From positions 23,116-87,115 of the forward strand of contig NZ_JACMOO010000171.1 in assembly GCF_014377975.1 (NCBI RefSeq): a stretch of 64,000 nucleotides of DNA, given 5' to 3'. Origin of the DNA: Ferruginibacter sp. GTDB lineage: Bacteria > Bacteroidota > Bacteroidia > Chitinophagales > Chitinophagaceae. Positions within the stretch are counted from its first letter, which is position 1. Every line of letters starts with the position of its first letter. The notes beneath the pieces were generated by a model. That model was not told the origin of the DNA, did not search any database, and saw nothing but the letters and a program-made list of their open reading frames with translations. Made by a program: the position numbers and the translations under genes. This document shows, piece by piece, positions 35,111 through 43,326 of this stretch.

Positions 35111-36139
35111 TCATTTTACAACAGGCCATCCATTTTTATAAATAATTCGTTTTATCAGCATCACTCGCCTGCTGCTGCCATTTTTATTACCTGGATTTTT
35201 TCTACTTATCGCATGATAAGCAATCCATTTATTTCCTTTGCGGTCTTTAAAAATCGAATTGTGTCCCGGTGCCAGACAGGCGGTGTCTTGCTGCAGAATA
35301 ACACTGCTGCCGGTTTTGTTGGTTTCGCCTAATCTTTGATATGGCCCCATGGCATTGTCAGACCTTGCAACCATTACGGCATAATGTGCTTTTTCACCGC
35401 AACAATTATCACCGGAATAATAGAGATAATATTTACCAGCCTGGCAGTCTACCCATACTCCTTCCAACAATATGTTGTAGTCTTTTTCTTTGCCGGGCCA
35501 AACAAGATTTAATGCGGTTGTTCCGGTCCTGAAATTTTTCCAGTCGTTGGTAAGTTCCTGTACCTTGATGGGCTTAAAACCAGACGCCCAGAACAATAAT
35601 TTTTTCTTCGTTGCCGGATCTATCATTGCCATGGGATCTATATTTACAAAACCTTCTCCGCAAATAAGTGGACTGCCTTTATCAATAAAAGGCCCTGCCG
35701 GCAAATCGGCAAAAGCAATACCAATACATTTACCCAGCAATGTATCATTGGTGGCAGATGAAAAAAACAATACATACTTTTTTATGGATGCATCATACAA
35801 AACATGCGGCGCCCAAAAGCTGGAAGTGCTTTTGGCCCAGGTTGGTTTTTGTGAAAGTGCATCCCCTTCTGTTTTCCAGTTAAACATATCCGTAGAAGAA
35901 GCAACCTGGATGTTTAACAATTTGCCGTCCGGGGTTCCCTGTGTTGCATACGCATAAGATTTACCATTTGTTTTAATCACTGTGGGATCTGCAAAGTCAC
36001 GATTTAAAACCGGATTCTACCAATTATTTTCAGTTGGCTTTTTGATTAACTGCTGCTGTTGCGCATCCAAAAACTGCATGTAAATATTTGCAATAATCAA
36101 CCCGAAAAAATATTTATAACCCAAATATTTTAAAACCAT
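35111..36139 (-). pseudogene. GH43 glycoside hydrolase interrupted by an in-frame TAG
   Basis: The frame from ATG 36139 reads a signal-like N-terminus (LKYLGYKYFFGLIIANIYM) and then PTENNW. It hits TAG at 36017-36019 and continues without any shift as NPVLNRDFADPTVIKTNGK to 35111. The part after the stop is a full five-bladed GH43 domain. The three catalytic acids are visible: Asp in DFADPTVI, Asp in VNIDPMAMID, and Glu in LLEGVWV. The first usable start after the stop (GTG 35980) lies after the catalytic base Asp, so a truncated product would be inactive. It starts 5 bp after the other GH43 gene on the same strand. Readthrough or a sequencing error are alternatives. Confidence 0.8.
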
Positions 36140-36144
36140 TTATC

Positions 36145-37230
36145 TTAAAAATCAATTTCTAATTTGACACACACTTTATTACCGGTACCCGATGGCAGTG
36201 TTAATATTTCTCCTTCTTTTACAGGAACACCAAAATTGGGCGAGCCATCTTTGTTCCAGGTAAACAGTTGGGCACGGGGAGAGCGAAAACCGCCACAACC
36301 CTGACCAGGCTTTGAATTTGCGTGATATAATATATAATCCTCTTTAGCATCCGGCGACTTGAAGAATGAATTATGACCAGGTGCATACACCCTGTTTTCG
36401 ATTGATTGTTTGAATACCGGCTGCAGTGACTTTTTCCAGGAGGCCGGATTCAACGGATCGCTTTTGGCACTTGCTGTAAGCATACCCAGGGCATAAGAAT
36501 CTGTCCAGCACCCACTGGCTGAATAGATGAGAAAAAGCTGATTTGCATGTGCCAGTACTTCGGGTCCTTCGTTTACATTTACCTGCGGTGGGTTATTAGC
36601 ATCATGCAATGCGCCGATGGTTTCCCAAGGCAATTCAGGGCTTGATAATTTTACCCTTACACCAATAACCGTCCAGGGATTTTTCATTTTGGCGATGTAT
36701 ATATTTTGCTGGCCGTTTACATCTGCTTCCCAACCCGACCAGATAAAATACAATTGCTTGTTGTGTTGAAACAAAGAACCATCAATACTCCATTTATCAT
36801 CCGGCGTAGCCAGTTTGCCTTTCAGTATCCACTTCCCTTTTAACGGATCAGCCGAACTGTTTTGCAATACCCAAAGCCGGTGATTTATATTTTTACCACT
36901 GTCTGCCGCAAAATAAATATACCATTTGCCTTGTAAAAAATGAATTTCAGGTGCCCACAATTCTTTGGAATATGGCCCGGTTGCCGGCGGGGTAAATACC
37001 ACTTTTTTCTCCGCAGTTTTTAACCGGGCAATATTATCGGTTTTCCAAATGGTAATATTGCGGCCTGTTGTGTTGGTGTAATAATAAAAGCCATCTTTAT
37101 AAATGCACCATGGGTCGGCACCGCCGGGCAGTAGCGGATTGCTAAAAGTTTTTTGTGTCTGTGCAAAAACAATGGTTAACAAACAACAAAAAAGTATCGT
37201 ACTAAATATAAGGTGCTTTATTATTTTCAT
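36145..37230 (-). CDS. Secreted GH43 family glycoside hydrolase
   Basis: A 361-residue protein with a signal peptide (residues 1-23, ending VFAQ). A five-bladed propeller follows. The catalytic residues are visible: base Asp in PGGADPW (about residue 39), the pKa-tuning Asp in KWSIDGSLF and the acid Glu in NVNEGPEVL. GH43 enzymes remove alpha-L-arabinofuranosyl or xylosyl units, or cut arabinan. The APGHNSFF segment is typical of the group. It is first in a two-gene unit with the interrupted GH43 (5 bp apart). The repeat region at 37367-37613 lies upstream. Confidence 0.9.
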   Translation of the reverse strand: MKIIKHLIFSTILFCCLLTIVFAQTQKTFSNPLLPGGADPWCIYKDGFYYYTNTTGRNITIWKTDNIARLKTAEKKVVFTPPATGPYSKELWAPEIHFLQGKWYIYFAADSGKNINHRLWVLQNSSADPLKGKWILKGKLATPDDKWSIDGSLFQHNKQLYFIWSGWEADVNGQQNIYIAKMKNPWTVIGVRVKLSSPELPWETIGALHDANNPPQVNVNEGPEVLAHANQLFLIYSASGCWTDSYALGMLTASAKSDPLNPASWKKSLQPVFKQSIENRVYAPGHNSFFKSPDAKEDYILYHANSKPGQGCGGFRSPRAQLFTWNKDGSPNFGVPVKEGEILTLPSGTGNKVCVKLEIDF

Positions 37231-37654
37231 ACCTGTAATATTATAATTAGCAATCCATTATTTTTTCTGAATTTTTATACAGATTGGTTGTATAAACTTT
37301 CCGTTGTTGCCGTACAGTAGATGGAAAAGATAACTAATTGTATGAATAAGGAAAATATTGCGTTTTTACCGCCGTAGCAGGTGTCCACATTGGACAATTC
37401 TTCATAACAGGCAATAACATTTTACCGCCGTGGCCGGTGTCCCCACCGGACACTTCTTATTACCAGGCCACTTAATTTTACCGGAAAAAATAATTGATTT
37501 TTTATTATTCACTCCATTCTCCCTGCAATATCTACCGCCGTGGCCGGTGTCCCTACCGGACACTTCTTATTACCAGGCCACTTAATTTTACCGGAAAAAA
37601 TAATTGATTTTTTTAACACGACTATCCCAGCAATATTCACCATTGGCCATTTAG
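37231..37654. other. 424-bp intergenic region with repeats
   Basis: No gene is seen. The region holds the three-copy repeat at 37367-37613; the 130 bp next to the GH43 start should contain its promoter. Confidence 0.6.
37367..37613. repeat. Three-copy intergenic repeat, two copies 81 bp and nearly identical
   Basis: Copies at 37423-37503 and 37533-37613 differ at one base (37444 C versus 37554 T). Each starts TACCGCCGTGGCCGGTGTCC and ends with a run of T. A shorter diverged copy starts at 37367. Each contains the hairpin GTGTCC-5 bases-GGACAC. The C/G-rich core stands out from its AT-rich surroundings. Confidence 0.85.
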
Positions 37655-39751
37655 TTAGTTCACCACCGGAAACGAAGATATTCTTAACCTCGCTGCTCCC
37701 ATGGGCACCAGTTCTATCGGCTGCTCTTTTGTTGAAACCGATACCGGACTTTGCGGCAACACATCACACAAACCATATTTATCCAGCACCCATTCCGGAA
37801 TAATTTTTCCAGTTGCTTTTAATACAAATGGCACGGCATCCTGGGTAAAAGGAAAATCATCGGCAGGCCATGGTTTTTTAATCAATTTAAACTGGCTTTC
37901 CAGTGGCTGATCATTTAGTACCAGTCCATAGTTCCACATAGTGGTTGGATAAATTTCGTAAGCAGGCCATTGGGTCTGATCTACATTTTCCTGCCATTTG
38001 GAATCACCGATGGCAGATTTTTTACTGTCCATCTGTTTATACGATTCTCCAATTTTTAAAGAAAAAGTGAGTGGTCCATAATTGATGCTTACACTGTTCC
38101 TGTTATTACTCCAGTCTTCTTTTTTTAACAGCATTGGCAATACCAGTTCTACCACATCGCCCTGTTTCCATTTTGTTTCAAGCCTTGCATAAGAACCTGG
38201 CACCAATTCAGTTTTTTGATCAACACCATTAATTTTAATAGTAGCTCCGTTGCACCAGTTTGGTATGCGTAAATACAATGGAAAATTTATTGCAGTACCG
38301 GTATTGATTTCAATTTTTATATTTTCATCAAACGGATAATGGGTGGTTTGTTTAAGGCCAACGGCATTGCCTTTGCCACTGCCAACTTTAACGGATACTT
38401 CACTGCTATTGTACAGGATAGCAGCGACGCCATTATCAGGTGTGGCCATCCATAAATGTTCTGCATAATAAGGCCAGCCCTGTGAATGATTGTGCTGGCA
38501 ACAGCGGCTGCTAAAAGGATTCATCATTAAAAACGGACCTTCATTTTGTAATCCCGGTGCATGGTTGCGGCTATCACTCACTACCATGTTAGGGGCTGTT
38601 AAATAACGGAGGCCTTTAAAGTCGGCCATTACTGCCGCAGGATATGTATTGAAAGCAACATTCTCGCAATTGTCCGCCCACATGGGGTCTCCGGTGATGC
38701 CGGTTAATATTTCATCCGAAGCCATCTGCTCTACCATGCCACAGGTTTCCACTGCCTGCCTGGGATCATCATATCCCTTTCTGGCATTTTCATCCGCACC
38801 AAACATGCCACCCGGCACCTGGCCATACAATGTTCTTACCAGGTAAAAATCTTTGTAAGTATCTCTTAAAAAGCTGCTGTCTTTGGTCTGCATAAAATAA
38901 GTTGCCGGCTCCCTGAAACATTGGGCAATATTTACATTGTGCCAATTGGGTAAATTATTTTTCTGTGACCAGTCTGCGGTATTGCGATGAATTTTATCTG
39001 CCAGGGATAACAACCAGTTTTCGCCGGTGCGGTTATACAACCAGTAAATGCTGTACAAATTATCGCCGCCCCGGCTGTTTTCCCAATAAATTTTAAGTAA
39101 TTTATTATCGGGTATGGTTGTTTGCCACTTAAAATAGTGAGTCATAAAAGGAATAACACGGGCATCGTTACTGTATTCATAATAAGATTGCATACACCAA
39201 AGCATCAGCATATTGGGCCAAAGGTCGGGTGTTTGACCTTTGTTATCCTGGTGTTCATTTTCAACAACACGTGGACCAAAATATCCGTCGGGCTGCTGGC
39301 TTTCAAATACTTTGTTTAACCACAATTTTGTTTCGCTGATAATTTTTTCATCTTTCAACACATACCCAAGATTGCCGTATCCTTTCAACCAGTAAGGCAC
39401 TTCTTCCCAGCCATGTCCGCCTTTACCGTTGCCGCTAAACCAGGCATTGTCTTTTTTATCAAGCCAGGCGCTGATCTCTCCCAGCTTTCCCGTGAGGCCA
39501 TTTTTTTGCAACTCCAGGTATTTCTTTATCCAGCCTTCTGGCTTAATAGAACCTACCGGCAGCTTTATAAAGCTAAGTGGCTGCAGCGGCAATCTGTTAC
39601 TGGTGTAAAATTTATTTACGGCAACCGTAGACGGACGTTTAACATTGGTAACCTTAGCCTGACCATTGGCTGAAACGGCAGCCAACACAATCATTGCTGT
39701 TAAGCAAACGCTATAACCAACAGCCTTTTTTATTTTATTCATAGCCTCCAT
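37655..39751 (-). CDS. GH127/GH146-type beta-L-arabinofuranosidase-like protein
   Basis: A 698-residue protein with a signal peptide (cleavage after SANGQ, about residue 31). An alpha/alpha-barrel DUF1680 domain (about 60-500) and a beta domain follow. The active-site metal ligands are visible as ETC (335-337) and CC (417-418, in SSRCCQHNHS). The third cysteine of the characterised enzyme is Ser here. Known members remove beta-L-arabinofuranose from hydroxyproline-linked arabinans or from pectin. It lies 5 bp downstream of the sialidase-fold gene. An ATG nine bases further in is an equally possible start. Confidence 0.87.
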   Translation of the reverse strand: MEAMNKIKKAVGYSVCLTAMIVLAAVSANGQAKVTNVKRPSTVAVNKFYTSNRLPLQPLSFIKLPVGSIKPEGWIKKYLELQKNGLTGKLGEISAWLDKKDNAWFSGNGKGGHGWEEVPYWLKGYGNLGYVLKDEKIISETKLWLNKVFESQQPDGYFGPRVVENEHQDNKGQTPDLWPNMLMLWCMQSYYEYSNDARVIPFMTHYFKWQTTIPDNKLLKIYWENSRGGDNLYSIYWLYNRTGENWLLSLADKIHRNTADWSQKNNLPNWHNVNIAQCFREPATYFMQTKDSSFLRDTYKDFYLVRTLYGQVPGGMFGADENARKGYDDPRQAVETCGMVEQMASDEILTGITGDPMWADNCENVAFNTYPAAVMADFKGLRYLTAPNMVVSDSRNHAPGLQNEGPFLMMNPFSSRCCQHNHSQGWPYYAEHLWMATPDNGVAAILYNSSEVSVKVGSGKGNAVGLKQTTHYPFDENIKIEINTGTAINFPLYLRIPNWCNGATIKINGVDQKTELVPGSYARLETKWKQGDVVELVLPMLLKKEDWSNNRNSVSINYGPLTFSLKIGESYKQMDSKKSAIGDSKWQENVDQTQWPAYEIYPTTMWNYGLVLNDQPLESQFKLIKKPWPADDFPFTQDAVPFVLKATGKIIPEWVLDKYGLCDVLPQSPVSVSTKEQPIELVPMGAARLRISSFPVVN

Positions 39752-39756
39752 ACATT

Positions 39757-40968
39757 TTATTTTTTATCTATTTTAATATGCCCTTTAATCATCCACACTT
39801 CAGTTGCACCCAAAGCAAAAGCATTGGTAGAAGTCAATGCTATAATGGTATTATCGTCCAGTATACACAATGAATTCCACAAGCCACTTTTGTCTACCGG
39901 CACATCAAAGGGAATAGTTTTGCCTGCAAAGTTTTTTCCTTTTGCATCCCCCACCACCACATTCATACAGGCATTCGTCCAGTTTTTATTTCTGCCTTCC
40001 GTTGACTGATACGATAAAATAGTTTCACCCGTTGTTAATTGCCTTAAATACGGAGCGCCTGCATAAATATCATTGCTCAACTTTTCTTTGAGTGCACGGT
40101 TGCGGTTATCGCCTTTGCCGTTATTCAATGTACGCCAATTATCCTTTAATGAAGCTCTTATGATGGAAGGTTTAAACTGGCCCACAACATTGTCCTCGAT
40201 TGAGCAAAGAATTTCATTTTTATCTATTGATAAAACAGGTACCGGCATGCCGTCTCTTTTACCAGAACGAAAGCTAACAATCTGAGGTTGTGTTGTCCAT
40301 GTTAACCCGTTATCGTGTGAACGGAAAATTGAAATATTTTGCTCATTACTGTTGGTATAAACACCTTCGTTGCTAAAAAATAATTGTACCTCACCGCCAG
40401 GTAATTGTATTTGTGCAGGTTCCCAGCATCCATCTTCAAATTTAGAACCTGCCTCATACAATAAACGTTCATCCGTCCAGGTTAATCCGCCGTTATAACT
40501 TTTTTTTGTGCGGATACCAAAATACCGGGTACTGTCAATGGGCGATGGACGTGGATTGTAGGACACCAGTAAAGAATGGTCATTTAATTCTAAAATTTCA
40601 GGAACTGCCATATTGATTCCGTTTTGACGGGTGGCAATAATTACCGGAGCCGACCATGTATTTCCTTTGTCGCCACTTTTTATACATTCTATACTACCGC
40701 CACTAACTTCATATACACAAATCAATGTTTTATCGTACAACTGAATCATCCGGGGATAACCACAGTAACCAATGCCACGGCCATTTTGAGGTGCCAGGCG
40801 TTGTTTGGAAGAAGCTTCCCAAACAATTGTAATTCCAGGTAACGATTCAACCCTTTTTACGGTTCTTTTATAAGTGCTTTTAACATTAACCAGCTTTTTG
40901 TTACATGCAGGGGAAACAAAAGATATTAGTATTAAAAAAAAGATGCCCGTTTGGTATGGTTGAAACAT
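39757..40968 (-). CDS. Sialidase-fold (BNR) lipoprotein, possibly GH93-like
   Basis: A 403-residue lipoprotein, with signal MFQPYQTGIFFLILISFVSPAC and lipobox SPAC. The start at 40968 gives this signal; the longer frame from 41046 would put 26 extra residues before it. Three Asp-boxes of a six-bladed sialidase propeller are visible: SGDKGNTW, SYNGGLTW and SHDNGLTW. GH93 exo-arabinanases share this fold, which would suit the neighbouring GH43 and GH127-like genes. A sialidase-like role on other acidic sugars is also possible. The exact family cannot be fixed from sequence alone. Confidence 0.82.
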   Translation of the reverse strand: MFQPYQTGIFFLILISFVSPACNKKLVNVKSTYKRTVKRVESLPGITIVWEASSKQRLAPQNGRGIGYCGYPRMIQLYDKTLICVYEVSGGSIECIKSGDKGNTWSAPVIIATRQNGINMAVPEILELNDHSLLVSYNPRPSPIDSTRYFGIRTKKSYNGGLTWTDERLLYEAGSKFEDGCWEPAQIQLPGGEVQLFFSNEGVYTNSNEQNISIFRSHDNGLTWTTQPQIVSFRSGKRDGMPVPVLSIDKNEILCSIEDNVVGQFKPSIIRASLKDNWRTLNNGKGDNRNRALKEKLSNDIYAGAPYLRQLTTGETILSYQSTEGRNKNWTNACMNVVVGDAKGKNFAGKTIPFDVPVDKSGLWNSLCILDDNTIIALTSTNAFALGATEVWMIKGHIKIDKK

Positions 40969-41032
40969 GCGCTTAATTTTATTACTATTGAATATTTTTT
41001 TTGTTTGGATATAAATTTTTATGGCAGTGAGA

Positions 41033-42079
41033 TTATAAATATTCACGGTGGTTTCTATTGCTGGATTGCCTGCAGATTAAATCCGGTTCTAAAATTAATT
41101 TACGCGGATTCAAATCATAGCCATTGGTATTTTGCATAGATTCAAAAAATAAGTTGGCTGCCTCTTCGCCCATGCGGACCGTTTGCTGGTTTACAGTAGA
41201 CAGGGATGGCGTGATGTATCCGGCAAATGGTTCGTTGGCAAAACCAACGACGGCAATTTCTTCAGGAATAATTTTGCCCGCCGCTTTGATGGCCTGCATG
41301 GCTCCCAGTGCTGTAAAATCTTCTACCGCAAAAACCCCATCCGGTATTTTTGAAAGCGATAACAATTTGTGCATGCATTCCCTGCCGGAATCGATACTGA
41401 CTTTACCATACAAAATCAAATCGTCATCCACCGGAAAACCATGTACATTCAGCGCATCTATATAACCCTTTAACCGTTGATTAAAAATACTTACATGTTG
41501 CTGACCGCCTATATGAGCAATCCGTTTACAACCCTGGCTTATCAGATGTTTGGTGGCCTCAAATGCCCCACGATAGTCATCTACCACAACGGAAGATACC
41601 CCAAGATTATCGATGCCTCTGTCAAACAGTACCAGTGGCACACCTCTTTTTTTTATTTCGATGTAGTGATCCAGATTTATGGTTTCCTTTGAAATAGAGG
41701 CGAGTATTCCATCTACCTGCGATTGTAAAAAAGTTTGCACACCTCTTTTTTCGTATTCATAAGATTCGTTCGATTGATAAATCAACACATTGTAGTTGTG
41801 TTCGTTCGCTATTTTCTCAATACCGTGTACCACAGAACCAAAAAAATTTATTTCTGCACTGGGGATAATTACACCAATAATTTTTGATTTACCAAGACGA
41901 AGCGACGATGCGATTTTGTTGGGCTGGTATTTTAATCTGACAGCTGTTTCCCGGACAGCCTGTTTGGTAGATTCTTTAATTGCAGGATGATTGCTGAGGG
42001 CACGGGAAACTGTAGCGGCGGTAATATTTAATTCGCGTGCAATATCCATCAGCGTTATTTTTAAAATATTTTCACCCAT
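41033..42079 (-). CDS. LacI-family transcriptional regulator
   Basis: A 348-residue repressor or activator. The N-terminal helix-turn-helix (TLMDIARELNITAATVSRAL) is followed by the hinge KYQPNKIASSLRLGKSK and a periplasmic-binding-type effector domain from about residue 60 (IIGVIIPSAEINFF). ATG 42079 (MGENILKITLMD) was chosen over 42127 because it lies close to the helix-turn-helix. It sits in the middle of the enzyme genes between the clan-A hydrolase and the sialidase-fold gene, so it probably senses a sugar from this locus. The effector is unknown. Confidence 0.92.
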   Translation of the reverse strand: MGENILKITLMDIARELNITAATVSRALSNHPAIKESTKQAVRETAVRLKYQPNKIASSLRLGKSKIIGVIIPSAEINFFGSVVHGIEKIANEHNYNVLIYQSNESYEYEKRGVQTFLQSQVDGILASISKETINLDHYIEIKKRGVPLVLFDRGIDNLGVSSVVVDDYRGAFEATKHLISQGCKRIAHIGGQQHVSIFNQRLKGYIDALNVHGFPVDDDLILYGKVSIDSGRECMHKLLSLSKIPDGVFAVEDFTALGAMQAIKAAGKIIPEEIAVVGFANEPFAGYITPSLSTVNQQTVRMGEEAANLFFESMQNTNGYDLNPRKLILEPDLICRQSSNRNHREYL

Positions 42080-42169
42080 GATGCACTTATTAACGTTGGC
42101 TTTAAAAGCAACCTGATGTAGAAACAACAGGTTTTACGATTGCTCATATAAAAAAATTTAGCAGTTTAT

Positions 42170-43267
42170 TTACTGCATGCCGTTCAGTTTCTTTATTAAA
42201 TTCACCTCATCTTCCCGGTAAGGCGTGCCATCCTTTTTAAAAATATCATGGAACCATTCTATGGGTTGGCTGCCATCCGGAGTAGGAGTATCCCATGCAT
42301 AAATGGTGTTTGTTTTTCCATCTGCAAAACCCCAGTTAATGGCACCTACATTTTCTTTTTGCAGCATCGGCATCACCGTAGCAAAACGGCTGTTGCGGGT
42401 ACGGGCCATATACTCAGTACAAATCAACGGCCTGCCATTTGCTTTTAACACCTGCACCACTTGCTTGTGTAAAGATGCTTCCTGGTAATCGTGATATGTA
42501 ATCACATCAGAATTCTTTAATTGAAATGCATTTAGTTTCTCAAGATTCCAGGCCCACAATCCTGCAGATACCGGCTGATCGGGGTTTACTTCCCTTGACC
42601 ATTGAAATATTTTTGTAAGCAATGGCAGGGAAGAATCGCCTTTGCCATTGTTGCCAGGTTCATTGTACAAATCCCACAATAAAATTCTTTTGTCATGCCC
42701 AAAACTGGTGAGTACATCTTTTACATATTTTTCCAGCGAAGGAAAAATAGTGGTATCCGCAGAAGCAGGCTGGCCGGGATCCTGCATCCACCCGGAATTA
42801 TGAATACCTGTTTTTACGGCTGGTTGTCTGCCGGCCAAGGGTTCCTTATTCCAGCAGTCGTCGAAGAAAACAAAAATGGGTTCAATGTGGTGTTTAGCTG
42901 AAATAGATAAAAACTGATCAACGCGTTTTTTAAATCCACCGGGGTCTTGTTTCCATGCGATGGAATGTAAAAATACCCGCATGGTATTAAAGCCAATACT
43001 TTCGGCCCAGCTCAATTCCTTATCAATGGTAGCAGGATCGAATGTATCTGCCTGCCACATTTCCAGCTGATTGATGGCAGTAGCCGGGATATAGTTGGCA
43101 CCCGTAAGCCACTTGTGTTGGCCATACCAGGTATTGGCTTTTTCTGCCGTCCAAACAGTTCCGGGTGCCGGAACATTGTTTACCTGTTTTTTATTTTTTT
43201 GCGCCTGTAAGCTGATTGTAAATAACAACAAAAAAAGAAAACAATAATTTTTATTCCTGATGAGCAT
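42170..43267 (-). CDS. Secreted clan-A (GH5-like) glycoside hydrolase
   Basis: A 365-residue protein with a signal peptide (residues 1-23, ending LQAQ). A TIM-barrel follows. The acid/base Glu is in WDLYNEPG (Glu203) and the nucleophile Glu in LICTEYMAR (Glu285), the clan GH-A layout of cellulase-type (PF00150) enzymes. Substrates of such members include beta-mannans, xylans and glucans. A clear paralog lies at 60179-61252. It is one of the enzyme genes behind the PUL terminator. The exact GH5 subfamily cannot be stated. Confidence 0.85.
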   Translation of the reverse strand: MLIRNKNYCFLFLLLFTISLQAQKNKKQVNNVPAPGTVWTAEKANTWYGQHKWLTGANYIPATAINQLEMWQADTFDPATIDKELSWAESIGFNTMRVFLHSIAWKQDPGGFKKRVDQFLSISAKHHIEPIFVFFDDCWNKEPLAGRQPAVKTGIHNSGWMQDPGQPASADTTIFPSLEKYVKDVLTSFGHDKRILLWDLYNEPGNNGKGDSSLPLLTKIFQWSREVNPDQPVSAGLWAWNLEKLNAFQLKNSDVITYHDYQEASLHKQVVQVLKANGRPLICTEYMARTRNSRFATVMPMLQKENVGAINWGFADGKTNTIYAWDTPTPDGSQPIEWFHDIFKKDGTPYREDEVNLIKKLNGMQ

Positions 43268-43326
43268 GTTAGATATTTAAATGAATTAATTTGAGATTAC
43301 TGATTTGTCTTTTTTGCTGGTATAAA

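Noticed and set aside
37423..37613. Repeat copies read as a CRISPR array
   Set aside because: There are only two good copies of 81 bp with a short spacer, no regular spacing over several units, and no cas genes nearby.
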